A stretch of DNA of 64,000 nucleotides from [Lactobacillus] rogosae. GTDB taxonomy: Bacteria; Bacillota; Clostridia; Lachnospirales; Lachnospiraceae. The DNA is taken from the NCBI GenBank assembly GCA_900112995.1, contig FONU01000009.1:62001-126000 (forward strand), written 5' to 3'. The translations under genes were made by a program, and so were the position numbers. How positions within the stretch are numbered: the stretch's first letter is position 1; every line of letters starts with the position of its first letter. The notes below the pieces were generated by a model. That model did no database searches. It saw only the letters and a list, made by a program, of their open reading frames with translations, and had not been told where the DNA came from. Positions 8,214-17,151 of this stretch are shown here, piece after piece.

Positions 8214-9587
8214 TTATTCTTCCTCATCAATTATTCGTCTTGCAACATATACACCACTTGCAGAAGCGTGTGATAATGAATGTGTAACGCCGCTTCCGTC
8301 ACCGATTATGTAAAGACCTTTGTACTTGGTTTCAAGGTTGTTATCAATCTCAACTTCCATATTGTAGAATTTGACCTCAACACCATATAAAAGAGTGTCG
8401 TCATTGGCAGTACCCGGAGCAATCTTATCAAGAGCGTAAATCATCTCTATTATTCCATCAAGTATACGCTTAGGTAGAACAAGGCTTAAATCGCCTGGAG
8501 TAGCAGAAAGAGTAGGTCTTACAAGTCCTTCTTCAATTCTTTTATCTGTGCTTCGTCTGCCTCGTATAAGGTCACCGAATCTCTGGACAATTACACCGCC
8601 GCCAAGCATATTGGAAAGACGTGCAATACTTTCACCATATCCGTTGCTGTCCTTGAAAGGTTCAGAAAAGTGCTTTGCAACAAGCAGGGCAAAGTTAGTA
8701 TTTTCAGTCTGTTTATCACTGCCTTCATAGCTGTGTCCATTAACAGTTACAATGCCGTTAGTATTCTCATTAACAACGATACCATTAGGATTCATACAGA
8801 AGGTGCGGACTAAATCCTCAAACTTTTCAGTCCTGTATACAATCTTACTTTCGTATAATTCATCTGTAAGATGTGCAAATATAACAGCAGGAAGTTCAAC
8901 TCTTACGCCGATATCAACACGGTTTGATTTGGTTGGAATATCTAAGTCCTGACAGACTTTTTCAATCCATTTGCTTCCGCTTCTTCCAACTGACACAATA
9001 CATTTGTTGCAGTCCATATAGGTATCTTTGTAATATATGCGGTAATTATTATCGATTATTTCAATATTAGTAACAGGAGTATTAAAGTAGAAATCAATAT
9101 GCTCCTTCATTTCATTGTACATATTTTCAAGGACAATATAATTAATATCAGTTCCAAGATGTCTTACAGAAGCATCAAGAAGCTTTAATTTGTTCTGCAT
9201 ACATAAAGTCTTGAATTTAGTACCGGCAGTTGAGTACATATGCGTATCCTCACCGCCGTGGGAAGTATTGATGGTATCAACATATTTCATAAGGCCAATA
9301 GCTTCTTCCTTGCCGATATATTCGTAAAGAGTACCACCAAAGTCATTAGTAATGTTGTATTTGCCATCAGAAAATGCTCCGGCACCGCCAAAGCCATTCA
9401 TAATGGCACAGGTTGGGCATTTGATACAGGATTTGATATTCTTTCCGTCAATTGGACATTTTCTCTTCTCTAAAGTATTACCTTCCTCAAATACGGCAAC
9501 CTTTAAATCAGGAGCTTTCTTCATAAGCTCATAAGCAGAGAATATTCCGCCCGGACCAGCACCTATAATTATTACATCATATTTCAT
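8214..9587 (-). CDS. FAD-dependent oxidoreductase (COG2509-type)
   Basis: A 457-residue flavoprotein. The Rossmann dinucleotide motif GAGPGG is at residues 9-14 (KYDVIIIGAGPGGIFSAYE), and a C-terminal IIGDGSG motif (LYIIGDGSGVTHSLSHASAS) closes the FAD site. It matches the broadly conserved but uncharacterised FAD-dependent dehydrogenases of COG2509. A cysteine cluster, C44 ... C54-x2-C57-x2-C60, just after the FAD motif could bind an Fe-S cluster or metal, which is an inference. The ATG giving MKYDV was chosen because GGGGTG lies eight bases upstream; an upstream TTG at 9605 would place that site inside the gene. A good sigma-A promoter lies 40 bases upstream on the minus strand. Confidence 0.85.
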   Translation of the reverse strand: MKYDVIIIGAGPGGIFSAYELMKKAPDLKVAVFEEGNTLEKRKCPIDGKNIKSCIKCPTCAIMNGFGGAGAFSDGKYNITNDFGGTLYEYIGKEEAIGLMKYVDTINTSHGGEDTHMYSTAGTKFKTLCMQNKLKLLDASVRHLGTDINYIVLENMYNEMKEHIDFYFNTPVTNIEIIDNNYRIYYKDTYMDCNKCIVSVGRSGSKWIEKVCQDLDIPTKSNRVDIGVRVELPAVIFAHLTDELYESKIVYRTEKFEDLVRTFCMNPNGIVVNENTNGIVTVNGHSYEGSDKQTENTNFALLVAKHFSEPFKDSNGYGESIARLSNMLGGGVIVQRFGDLIRGRRSTDKRIEEGLVRPTLSATPGDLSLVLPKRILDGIIEMIYALDKIAPGTANDDTLLYGVEVKFYNMEVEIDNNLETKYKGLYIIGDGSGVTHSLSHASASGVYVARRIIDEEE

Positions 9588-9628
9588 AAAATATTCACCC
9601 CACAATCGTTAATCGTCCTAAGTATTAT

Positions 9629-9657
9629 ATTATAAAAGCAGGATTATTAACAAGCAA
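9629..9657 (-). promoter_or_regulatory. sigma-A promoter for the FAD oxidoreductase
   Basis: On the minus strand TTGCTT (9652-9657), 17-bp spacer, TATAAT (9629-9634), about 42 bases before the start codon. Confidence 0.65.
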
Positions 9658-9682
9658 AACAATTAAGATATGAATATTAACC

Positions 9683-9711
9683 TTGAAAGTGTTGTAAATA
9701 CAACATATTAA
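9683..9711 (+). promoter_or_regulatory. sigma-A promoter with palindrome in the spacer
   Basis: TTGAAA (9683-9688), 17-bp spacer, TATTAA (9706-9711). The spacer is almost entirely the inverted repeat GTTGTA-AA-TACAAC (9691-9704), which looks like an operator. It would drive the DUF438-hemerythrin gene with a leader of about 220 nt. The rest of 9606-9936 holds a repeated CTTACAAGATA word and no gene. Confidence 0.5.
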
Positions 9712-9936
9712 TGCGGAATGAAGATGTTACAATCCAGACATACTAATAATCCACATACAGATAAGTGTAATTGTGGTCTTACAAGATATACAGGTAAGAG
9801 TGACTGTAAGCTTACAAGATAATAAAGCAGATTATAATATGATGCACATATAAGCATAACAGCCAGCTTATATATAAAGCTGATAAATTACCAGCAGATA
9901 GATTGAAAAATATAATAAAAATAATGGAGGAATTAT

Positions 9937-11289
9937 ATGAACAGGACAGAACAGATTAAAGGCTATCTTAAAAGACTTGGTGATGGTGAAAGTCTTGAGA
10001 ATGTTAAGAAAGATTTTGTTAAGGAATTCAATGATGTCAATCCAATAGAGATTATGGAAGCGGAGCAGGCGTTGATAGCAGAGGGAACACCTATATCAGA
10101 GGTTTCAAAGTTGTGTGATGTTCACTCAGCATTATTTCACGGTGCGACTAAGGAAGAAAGAATAGCCAAGGCGGAAAATGAAATATCAGAGATGAAAAAG
10201 TACTATGATGACACAATGAAAGGTATGACTAAGAGTGCCATTGCAGATATGCGTAAAGACAGAGAAAGCATTTTTAATAAACTGGCTATGATAAGCGGCC
10301 ACCCATTAAATACTTTTGTGAAAGAAAATAAGGCAATCCAGCAGGTTATTGATGATATTAAAGAAAATATTACAAGCGGACATATTGATATAAAGGCACT
10401 GAAAGAGAAGATATATAAGCTCAGGGAGTTATCTATTCATTATGCCAAGAAAGGGGATTTGTTATATCCGGTGCTTAATGTACGATATAAAATCAGCGGA
10501 CCTTCGGCGGTTATGTGGACAGTTGATGATGAGATAAGAGATGAGCTGTCAGACATAGCAAAGCAGTTAAATTACATGGACGGTAATAACAGTAGCAAAG
10601 CAGACAATAATAACAGTGCGGATAACAATAATGGTAAAAGTCTGGACGGTAAATTAATTGAAAGAATAGAAAATGTTATAAAGAGGGCAGAGGAGATGAT
10701 ATATAAGGAAGATAATATATTGTATCCTAACTGTGCCGCTAATTTTACGGAAGCTGAGTGGATTGGAATATATCACGATTCCAAAGATTATGCCGTGTGC
10801 CTTGATACAGTATCAGACAGATGGGAGAAAGCAGAAGAAGTAGAAAATGTGTATAAACCTGAAGTGTCAGAACAATCTGATAAGAAAGAAGATGTTCAGA
10901 ATGAGTTATATATGGCAGGCGGACATATGACACTTTCGCAGCTTGAGGCACTGCTTAATGCAATACCAATGGAGATAACATTTGTTGATGAAGATAATAT
11001 CAACAGATATTTTAATGAAGGGTCAAAGGTATTTAAAAGACCTGTTATGGCAATTGACAGGGAGGTATTCTCGTGCCACCCACCAAAGATTGAGGCAAAG
11101 GTCAGAAGAATTATAGAAGAATTCAGGATAGGAACACTTGATGAAGTATCTGTCTGGATGGATAAACAAGGAAGGACTATGCTTGTTAAATATATTGCGG
11201 TAAGGGACAAGCAGGGAAATTATGTTGGAACTCTTGAGGCGGTTCAGGATATGGAATTTGCTAAAGAACATTTTGCAAAGCTTAAATAA
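9937..11289 (+). CDS. DUF438 - hemerythrin - PAS domain protein
   Basis: A 450-residue cytoplasmic protein of three parts. Residues 1-70 match DUF438 (IKGYLKRLGDGESLENVKK). Residues about 105-270 form a hemerythrin-like helical bundle (HPLNTFVKENKAIQ, IHYAKKGDLLYPVL, EDNILYPNCAANF), with the usual H...H/E iron ligands partly recognisable and an Asn/Asp/Ser-rich insertion near 210-230. Residues about 325-450 form a PAS-like domain (GGHMTLSQLEALLNAIPMEI, then VFKRPVMAIDREVFSCHPP). Such proteins are thought to sense redox, NO or iron in anaerobes; the ligand is not established. ATG 9937 follows GGAGG. An HD-domain gene with its own strong promoter follows. Confidence 0.85.
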   Translation: MNRTEQIKGYLKRLGDGESLENVKKDFVKEFNDVNPIEIMEAEQALIAEGTPISEVSKLCDVHSALFHGATKEERIAKAENEISEMKKYYDDTMKGMTKSAIADMRKDRESIFNKLAMISGHPLNTFVKENKAIQQVIDDIKENITSGHIDIKALKEKIYKLRELSIHYAKKGDLLYPVLNVRYKISGPSAVMWTVDDEIRDELSDIAKQLNYMDGNNSSKADNNNSADNNNGKSLDGKLIERIENVIKRAEEMIYKEDNILYPNCAANFTEAEWIGIYHDSKDYAVCLDTVSDRWEKAEEVENVYKPEVSEQSDKKEDVQNELYMAGGHMTLSQLEALLNAIPMEITFVDEDNINRYFNEGSKVFKRPVMAIDREVFSCHPPKIEAKVRRIIEEFRIGTLDEVSVWMDKQGRTMLVKYIAVRDKQGNYVGTLEAVQDMEFAKEHFAKLK

Positions 11290-11332
11290 ACGTGTATACA
11301 AGGTTTCTCTTTAAATATAGCCGATAAGGACA

Positions 11333-11361
11333 TTGACATTTCTTTCACATAAAAATATAAT
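11333..11361 (+). promoter_or_regulatory. strong sigma-A promoter for the HD-domain gene
   Basis: Consensus TTGACA (11333-11338), 17-bp spacer, TATAAT (11356-11361), about 57 bases before the ATG at 11418. Confidence 0.8.
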
Positions 11362-11417
11362 ATAATATTGTCTGAATGGAATTGATTCAGCATTAAGTAT
11401 ATTGATATGGTAGAATT

Positions 11418-12050
11418 ATGAAGAATAACAATAATGAACTCATTGATTATATGATTAATGATTTTAAAAGTGGAATTAAGCACGGAGTGCTTGTTGCCAA
11501 TCTGACATATGAGCTTGCACAGATGTGTGGTTTGTCTAAAGATGAGGCATACGAATTAAAGATTGCTGCGATGGTTCACGATGTTGGAAAGTTAAAGCTT
11601 TCAGAATATCTGTATGGAAGAACCGATGAGGCACTTCCGGAAGATGAGAAGCAGTATATGAGTATGCACTCAAAGATAAGCCATGATCTATTGAAAAAAT
11701 ACGATTATTCAGATAATATAATGGATGTCGTTCTTTCACATCATGAATGTTTTGATGGAAGCGGATATCCTAATGGGCTTGTTGGTGAGCAGATACCATT
11801 AGGAGCAAGAATATTAAAGGTTGCAGATGAATTTGCGGCACTTATATCAGACAGACCATATAGGAAAGCATTTGATATAGACACTGCTGTTACAATTATG
11901 ATAGATGAGATTAAGAATATGGATATCAGAGTATTCCTTTTATTCCAGAGGCTTATTCACGAAGATTCGACTATAGAATTGATTAATAATAGCAGATTAG
12001 ATATTGATGATTTGGATATAAGTGATATACTAAAAATCAGTCAGGATTAG
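11418..12050 (+). CDS. HD domain phosphohydrolase, HD-GYP-like
   Basis: A 210-residue stand-alone HD domain. HD pair is H54-D55 in AAMVHDVGKLK, with H22 upstream and the later SHHECFDGSGYP at 107-118. The HHExxDGxGYP signature is that of HD-GYP cyclic-di-GMP phosphodiesterases, although the downstream GARIL/DxF/RPYR part (ADEFAALISDRPYRKA) is only a partial match to the full GYP set and the C-terminal part is short. Likely a cyclic nucleotide phosphodiesterase acting in the cytoplasm; the substrate is unproven. No ribosome binding site is strong (TAGAATT before ATG 11418). It sits alone between the DUF438 protein and aspS. Confidence 0.75.
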   Translation: MKNNNNELIDYMINDFKSGIKHGVLVANLTYELAQMCGLSKDEAYELKIAAMVHDVGKLKLSEYLYGRTDEALPEDEKQYMSMHSKISHDLLKKYDYSDNIMDVVLSHHECFDGSGYPNGLVGEQIPLGARILKVADEFAALISDRPYRKAFDIDTAVTIMIDEIKNMDIRVFLLFQRLIHEDSTIELINNSRLDIDDLDISDILKISQD

Positions 12051-12123
12051 GAGTAACCTAATTATGCCTTAGGGCAAATAAAACAGGCTGTTAATACAGC
12101 TAAGAAGAATGAGGTAATTAACT

Positions 12124-13917
12124 ATGGCAGAGTCAATGGTTGGCTTAAAGAGAACACACAGATGCACAGAAGTTTCAAGTGCAGATATTGGCAGTACAGT
12201 TACAGTTATGGGCTGGGTTGCTAAAAGACGTAATCTTGGTTCACTTATATTTGTGGATTTAAGAGACAGAAGCGGTCTTTTACAGATTCTTTTTGATGAG
12301 AATATTATCGGCAAAGAAGGATTTGACAAGGCATATACATTAAGAAATGAATTCGTAATAGCTGTAGTAGGTAAGGTTATTAAGAGAAGTGGAGCAGTTA
12401 ATGACAATCTTAAGACCGGTGATATTGAGATTGCGGCTGAATCATTAAGAATACTTTCTGAGTCAGAGACACCTCCATTTCCAATTGAGGATAATATTAA
12501 TACTAAAGAAGATATAAGACTTAAATATAGATGCCTTGATCTTAGACGTCCTGATATTCAGTCTAATATCATTATGAGAAGCAAGGTTGCCACTCTTACA
12601 AGAGCATTTCTTGCTAATGAAGGTTTCCTTGAAATAGAGACACCTATGCTTACTAAGTCAACTCCGGAAGGAGCAAGAGATTATCTTGTGCCAAGCAGGG
12701 TTCATCCAGGAAAATTCTATGCACTTCCACAGTCACCACAGCTCTTTAAGCAGATGCTTATGTGCTCTGGATATGACAGATATATGCAGATTGCAAGATG
12801 TTTCAGAGATGAAGATTTAAGAGCTGACAGACAGCCGGAATTCACTCAGATAGATATGGAATTGTCATTTGTTGACGTTGATGATGTAATTGATGTTAAT
12901 GAAAGACTTTTAGCATATCTTTTCAAAGAGGTATTAGATATTGATGTACAGCTTCCAATCCAGCGTATGACATGGCAGGAAGCTATGGATAGATTTGGTT
13001 CTGATAAGCCAGATTTAAGATTTGGTATGGAACTTAAGAATGTTACAGACATAGTAAAGAACTGTGGTTTCGGCGTATTTACAGGGGCTATCGAGAATGG
13101 TGGAACTGTAAGAGGTATTAATGCCAATGGACAGGGAAGTATGCCTCGTAAGAAGATTGATGCACTTGTCGACTTTGCAAAGGGATATGGTGCAAAGGGT
13201 CTTGCTTATATAGCTATTCACGAAGATGGTTCACTTAAGTCTTCATTCTCTAAGTTTATGACTGAGGATGAGATGAACGCACTTGTTGAGGCTATGGAAG
13301 GTAAGCCGGGTGACCTTCTTTTATTTGCTGCTGACCGCAATAAGATTGTATGGAATGTACTTGGAGCATTAAGAGTTGAACTTGCTGGACAGATGGGACT
13401 TCTTGATAAGAATGATTATAAGTTCCTCTGGGTAACAGAATTCCCACAGTTTGAGTGGTCAGATGAAGAAGAGAGATTCGTAGCTATGCATCATCCATTT
13501 ACTATGCCTATGGATGAGGATCTTGATAAGCTTGAGTCAGACCCAGGTTCAGTACGTGCCAAGGCTTATGATATTGTACTTAACGGTACAGAGATAGGTG
13601 GTGGTTCAGTAAGAATCCATCAGGCTGATGTACAGTCAAGAATGTTTAAGGCACTTGGTCTTACAGATGAAGTTGCTAATGAGAAGTTTGGTTTCTTACT
13701 TGATGCGTTCAAGTACGGAGTACCACCACACGCTGGTCTTGCATATGGTCTTGACAGACTTGTTATGCTTATGGCTAAGAGAGATTCAATAAGAGATGTT
13801 ATTGCATTTCCTAAGGTAAAGGATGCTTCCTGCCTTCTTACTAATGCACCAGATGTAGTAGATGCAAAACAGCTTGAAGACTTATCTATCAGAATTACAG
13901 AGTCAGAACAGGAATAA
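12124..13917 (+). CDS. aspS: aspartyl-tRNA synthetase
   Basis: A 597-residue bacterial-type class II aspartyl-tRNA synthetase: N-terminal anticodon-binding OB fold (VMGWVAKRRNLGSLIFVDLRDRSG), catalytic core with QSPQLFKQMLMCSGYDRYMQIARCFRDED, an inserted GAD domain, and motif 3 in HAGLAYGLDRLVMLM. The usual length of the family is about 590. It charges tRNA-Asp in the cytoplasm. Whether it also charges tRNA-Asn cannot be told here. The start follows GAGGT with eight-base spacing. No T-box leader is visible in the 73-bp gap before it. A strong terminator follows. Confidence 0.97.
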   Translation: MAESMVGLKRTHRCTEVSSADIGSTVTVMGWVAKRRNLGSLIFVDLRDRSGLLQILFDENIIGKEGFDKAYTLRNEFVIAVVGKVIKRSGAVNDNLKTGDIEIAAESLRILSESETPPFPIEDNINTKEDIRLKYRCLDLRRPDIQSNIIMRSKVATLTRAFLANEGFLEIETPMLTKSTPEGARDYLVPSRVHPGKFYALPQSPQLFKQMLMCSGYDRYMQIARCFRDEDLRADRQPEFTQIDMELSFVDVDDVIDVNERLLAYLFKEVLDIDVQLPIQRMTWQEAMDRFGSDKPDLRFGMELKNVTDIVKNCGFGVFTGAIENGGTVRGINANGQGSMPRKKIDALVDFAKGYGAKGLAYIAIHEDGSLKSSFSKFMTEDEMNALVEAMEGKPGDLLLFAADRNKIVWNVLGALRVELAGQMGLLDKNDYKFLWVTEFPQFEWSDEEERFVAMHHPFTMPMDEDLDKLESDPGSVRAKAYDIVLNGTEIGGGSVRIHQADVQSRMFKALGLTDEVANEKFGFLLDAFKYGVPPHAGLAYGLDRLVMLMAKRDSIRDVIAFPKVKDASCLLTNAPDVVDAKQLEDLSIRITESEQE

Positions 13918-13927
13918 TATTTTAAGA

Positions 13928-13969
13928 GCATTTGAAAGTATTTAATGGATATTTTCAAATGCTTTTTTT
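13928..13969 (+). terminator. rho-independent terminator after aspS
   Basis: Stem GCATTTGAAAGTAT (13928-13941) pairs with 13949-13962 (one G-U) and is followed by seven T residues. Confidence 0.92.
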
Positions 13970-14122
13970 AACTATATTTTTAGACAATACTTTGTGAAAT
14001 CTGGATGAAAATAATGGCTTTATCAGCTTTTTTTTAGCAAAAATATTGCATTTGAATAATCATGGGTATATACTTTTTTTATAAATCTTTGCAAAACTAT
14101 AACAAAAGACTGGAGAAAAATT

Positions 14123-15595
14123 ATGACAGAGAATCAGTATATAAGGGCAAACAGGACTGTTTTATTTACAGTTATCATAGTATTTGGTTATATTGCGCTG
14201 ACCCTGATGGCAGCATTAGGAGTGGGTGACGGACATAACAAAGGAAAGATTTTAATACAGTTTGTTGTGGCACTTGCTGTAATTATTGTATCAGTAGCTG
14301 CTTATATTTTAAGGAAGAAGACCAGAGTGTGTGAATTAACGATTGCGGTATCAATGGCATTTGGATATGTTGTTCTTATACTGCTTAATTCAACTGATGG
14401 TGTATGGACATATGTACTTCCTTTGATTATGGCTTCGATGGTATATCTTAATGAAAAACTAATATTGTGGGCTGATGGCGTTGCGATAGCTGGTAATGTC
14501 ATAAGACTTATTATGGATTATAATATGTATAATGGAGTGGCTATGGCAAGCAGGGTTCTTGCTATATTAGTATTGGTTATTGTTACATGTATATCTCTTA
14601 GTGTAACAAAGCTGCTTAAGCAGTTTTTTGCAGAGAATATGAATAAGATAGAGGCAGCAGCAGTTATACAGAAAGAGAATAACGAGAAGATGGTTGCTGT
14701 AGCTGATAATATAACCAGACATTTCGGACAGGCTATGGATATGCTTGATGAGTTAGAAAAGAGCATAGATATAAACCACAATTCAATGAAAGATATAGCA
14801 GAAAGCACAGAAAGCACAGCAGAAGCTATACAAAGACAGGCCACTATGTGTGCAGAGATTCAAGAAAACACTGATATTGCTGAAAAAGAGATAAGCGAGA
14901 TGGTTGAGGCTTCACACAGAACAGATGAGACTGTTAATGATAGTAAGGCTATAGTAGTTGAACTTAAGGAACAGGCACAGAATGTACATGATGCAAGCAA
15001 TATAATCGTAGATGTGATTAACAGTCTTACAGAAAAGGTTGATGATGTACAGGGATTTATTGGTTCTATCGTAGAGATTTCAAGCCAGACTAACCTTCTT
15101 GCATTAAATGCTTCAATAGAAGCAGCAAGAGCAGGAGAAGCCGGAAAGGGTTTCGCAGTAGTAGCCGAAGAGATAAGACAGCTCTCAGAACAGACTAAGA
15201 ATGCATCTTCAAGCATAACAGATATAATCAATAATCTTTATGAAGATACGAAGAAAGCTAATGAGAGCATAAAAGCGTCAGTTGAGTCAGTTAATAAGCA
15301 GAATGAACTTATTGATAATACAAGAGTGACTTTTGAGGACGTAGGAAAAACAGTTGATAATCTTATGAACAATATACATTCTGCAGAGCAGAGCATTAAC
15401 AAGATACTGGATTCAACTTCTGTTATTTCTGATAATATTTCACATTTATCAGCAACAGGAGAAGAGGTAGCAGCTGCTTCAACTGAAGGCCTAAAAGTAT
15501 CTGACACAACAGTTGAAAATATGAAGAACTGTAAGAATATATTACATAACATATATCTTCTTGCAGAGGATTTAAAGAGTTCAGTAGATAACTAA
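14123..15595 (+). CDS. methyl-accepting chemotaxis protein with six N-terminal membrane helices
   Basis: A 490-residue chemoreceptor. Residues about 11-165 contain six closely spaced hydrophobic segments with almost no extracytoplasmic loop, so there is no classical periplasmic sensor domain. Residues 200-490 are a long coiled coil, with the hairpin tip [19 protein letters not shown] near residue 315-335 that contacts CheA/CheW. No HAMP domain is obvious. It probably senses a membrane state or a hydrophobic or intracellular signal. No che genes are nearby. The upstream 13970-14122 region is AT-rich with no clear sigma-D promoter. Start follows CTGGAGA. Confidence 0.9.
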   Translation: MTENQYIRANRTVLFTVIIVFGYIALTLMAALGVGDGHNKGKILIQFVVALAVIIVSVAAYILRKKTRVCELTIAVSMAFGYVVLILLNSTDGVWTYVLPLIMASMVYLNEKLILWADGVAIAGNVIRLIMDYNMYNGVAMASRVLAILVLVIVTCISLSVTKLLKQFFAENMNKIEAAAVIQKENNEKMVAVADNITRHFGQAMDMLDELEKSIDINHNSMKDIAESTESTAEAIQRQATMCAEIQENTDIAEKEISEMVEASHRTDETVNDSKAIVVELKEQAQNVHDASNIIVDVINSLTEKVDDVQGFIGSIVEISSQTNLLALNASIEAARAGEAGKGFAVVAEEIRQLSEQTKNASSSITDIINNLYEDTKKANESIKASVESVNKQNELIDNTRVTFEDVGKTVDNLMNNIHSAEQSINKILDSTSVISDNISHLSATGEEVAAASTEGLKVSDTTVENMKNCKNILHNIYLLAEDLKSSVDN

Positions 15596-15712
15596 ATGGA
15601 TTGTAAGAGATTAAGCAGATTACAATGTATTGCAAGACTAGCAGTTGATTATTATAAGTTGTAATTAATAATATAATCAGGATGGTTTTGCAGGGTTATT
15701 AATATTTATAAG

Positions 15713-15791
15713 ACAACAGTATGTTTATTATAAGGAGTGCAAATGACATTTTATGTCTGCATTATTTATAAAAGACAGCTGTTGTTTTTTT
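15713..15791 (+). terminator. long imperfect hairpin terminator after the chemoreceptor
   Basis: ACAACAG (15713-15719) pairs with CTGTTGT (15779-15785), enclosing a second helix of TTTATTATAA with TTATTTATAAA and an inner GACA/TGTC hairpin, followed by seven T residues at 15785-15791. Confidence 0.7.
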
Positions 15792-15799
15792 ATGTAATA

Positions 15800-15912
15800 G
15801 GGAATTTCGATAGAATTTCCTATACATAAAAGGTGCTATGTGCCGATGATGCACACTTGCACGAAGATGTAGGTTGTCGCAAGCGACAGTGCTTAGTGTG
15901 AGAAGGTGCTTC
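15800..15912 (+). other. structured intergenic segment, possible non-coding RNA or repeat
   Basis: No gene. Contains a 9-bp hairpin near 15799-15821 and then a nested fold: CACACT (15852-15857) with AGTGTG (15895-15900), GCAC (15859-15862) with GTGC (15889-15892), and an inner TGTCGC-AA-GCGACA (15875-15888). G+C is visibly higher than in other intergenic DNA here. Confidence 0.4.
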
Positions 15913-15944
15913 ATATATTTTATTTATATAGGAATATTTTATGC

Positions 15945-15975
15945 TTGACTTGAAGTTAACTCTAAATGCTATTAT
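15945..15975 (+). promoter_or_regulatory. MerR-type promoter with 19-bp spacer and dyad operator
   Basis: TTGACT (15945-15950) and TATTAT (15970-15975) are separated by 19 bp. The dyad TTGAAGTTAACTCTAA (15950-15965) starts directly after the -35 and is centred 7.5 bases into the spacer, as in MerR-family operators. A second copy of one arm, TAGAGTTAA (15983-15991), is inverted just downstream of the -10. Confidence 0.7.
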
Positions 15976-16030
15976 CAAAATGTAGAGTTAATAATCAGGT
16001 TTAATTAATAATTATATGAGGTGATTAATT

Positions 16031-17020
16031 ATGAGAAGAAATAATATTAGAAAAACAGAGGCACTTATAATGGCATTTGCATTATCAGCAAGCCTGTTGT
16101 TAACAAGTTGTGGCAACCAAAATACTAATGGTGACAGTGTTAATGAAAATAATAGTACAACAGACGAAGCTGGAATTAATCACGATTATCCGGTAATGTT
16201 GTTCTCTTATGATAAGAATGATACTAATTATGAAGAACCAGAAGCGTTTAATTCAGAATATCTTGGCGGCAATTATGGTGAGATTGAGAAGATAGAATAT
16301 TATTCTCCAACTACTAATGCTACAAGAAATGCCAATGTGTATCTTCCATATGGATATGATAAGAGTAAAAGCTATCCTGTAGTATATCTTCTTCACGGAA
16401 TGAGTGGAACATATGAAGATTACAGGGTTCTTGGTGCAAGACCAACAGCACAGAATATTGTGTATGAATACAACCGCAACGATATGATATTAGTAAGCTT
16501 TACTGTATTTACAGATGTTGACAGAAAGCAGGAATCTGATTATGGATTTTCAGATTTAACTGCAAGATATGATGCCTGTGAAAATGATGTGATTAATGCT
16601 CTTATTCCATATATTAATTCGCATTATTCAACTAAGATAGGCAGGGAATACACAGGAATTGCGGGATATTCATTAGGTGGACGGGAAGCTCTTTATTTAT
16701 GCTTTGCACACCCTGATATATTTGGGTATGTAGGTGCATTTGAGCCTGTTGGAGGAGTTGTTAATACAGGAAGCGGTGAAACATTATATGGCAACAGGGG
16801 ATATCTTCTTCCTGAGCTTGTTAAGGAAGGCGGGGAAGCACCACTTCTTACACTTATAGTAACAGGTGATGAAGATCCATATTGCAGGGTATCATCAGAG
16901 AATTATTCAAGATATATGACAGAACATTCAATTGACCATATATTCTATTACAGACACGGCGGACACGAGGCAGGTGTATGGAATAATGGCTTATATAACT
17001 TTCTAAGGCGGATATTCTAA
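16031..17020 (+). CDS. lipoprotein esterase of the esterase D / CE1-like family
   Basis: A 329-residue alpha/beta hydrolase. The N terminus has a positively charged start, a hydrophobic stretch and lipobox LTSC with C27 as the lipidated residue, then an Asn/Ser/Thr-rich spacer. Catalytic motifs: oxyanion region VVYLLHGMSG, nucleophile S214 in GYSLGG, acid likely in VTGDEDPY, and His in HGGHEAGVW near 308-312. It belongs to the PF00756-type esterases (esterase D, feruloyl and acetyl-xylan esterases, enterochelin esterases). Export and lipidation favour a cell-surface polysaccharide esterase, whereas the MerR-type promoter upstream favours an aldehyde or electrophile stress role; the sequence does not decide. 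Start follows GAGGTG. Confidence 0.82.
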   Translation: MRRNNIRKTEALIMAFALSASLLLTSCGNQNTNGDSVNENNSTTDEAGINHDYPVMLFSYDKNDTNYEEPEAFNSEYLGGNYGEIEKIEYYSPTTNATRNANVYLPYGYDKSKSYPVVYLLHGMSGTYEDYRVLGARPTAQNIVYEYNRNDMILVSFTVFTDVDRKQESDYGFSDLTARYDACENDVINALIPYINSHYSTKIGREYTGIAGYSLGGREALYLCFAHPDIFGYVGAFEPVGGVVNTGSGETLYGNRGYLLPELVKEGGEAPLLTLIVTGDEDPYCRVSSENYSRYMTEHSIDHIFYYRHGGHEAGVWNNGLYNFLRRIF

Positions 17021-17070
17021 TGAAGATTGTATTAAATAACTTAATTATTGTACAAATGTATAATTATACA

Positions 17071-17099
17071 TTGACTTATTGATAAATAATCTATAAAAT
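17071..17099 (+). promoter_or_regulatory. promoter for glyA
   Basis: TTGACT (17071-17076), 17-bp spacer, TAAAAT (17094-17099). Downstream, GTTGTA (17114-17119), TACAAC (17124-17129) and GTTGTA (17144-17149) form two mutually exclusive hairpins, the second next to the GGAGG site. Confidence 0.55.
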
Positions 17100-17151
17100 T
17101 AATAGTCAAACAGGTTGTATAACTACAACTATAGAAAATGGAGGTTGTAAT

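Noticed and set aside
12051-12123. T-box leader before aspS
   Set aside because: Only 73 bases, with no T-box sequence (TGGNACC-type) or anti-terminator.
17021-17151. folate or glycine riboswitch before glyA
   Set aside because: No conserved core of either class; only short competing hairpins seen.
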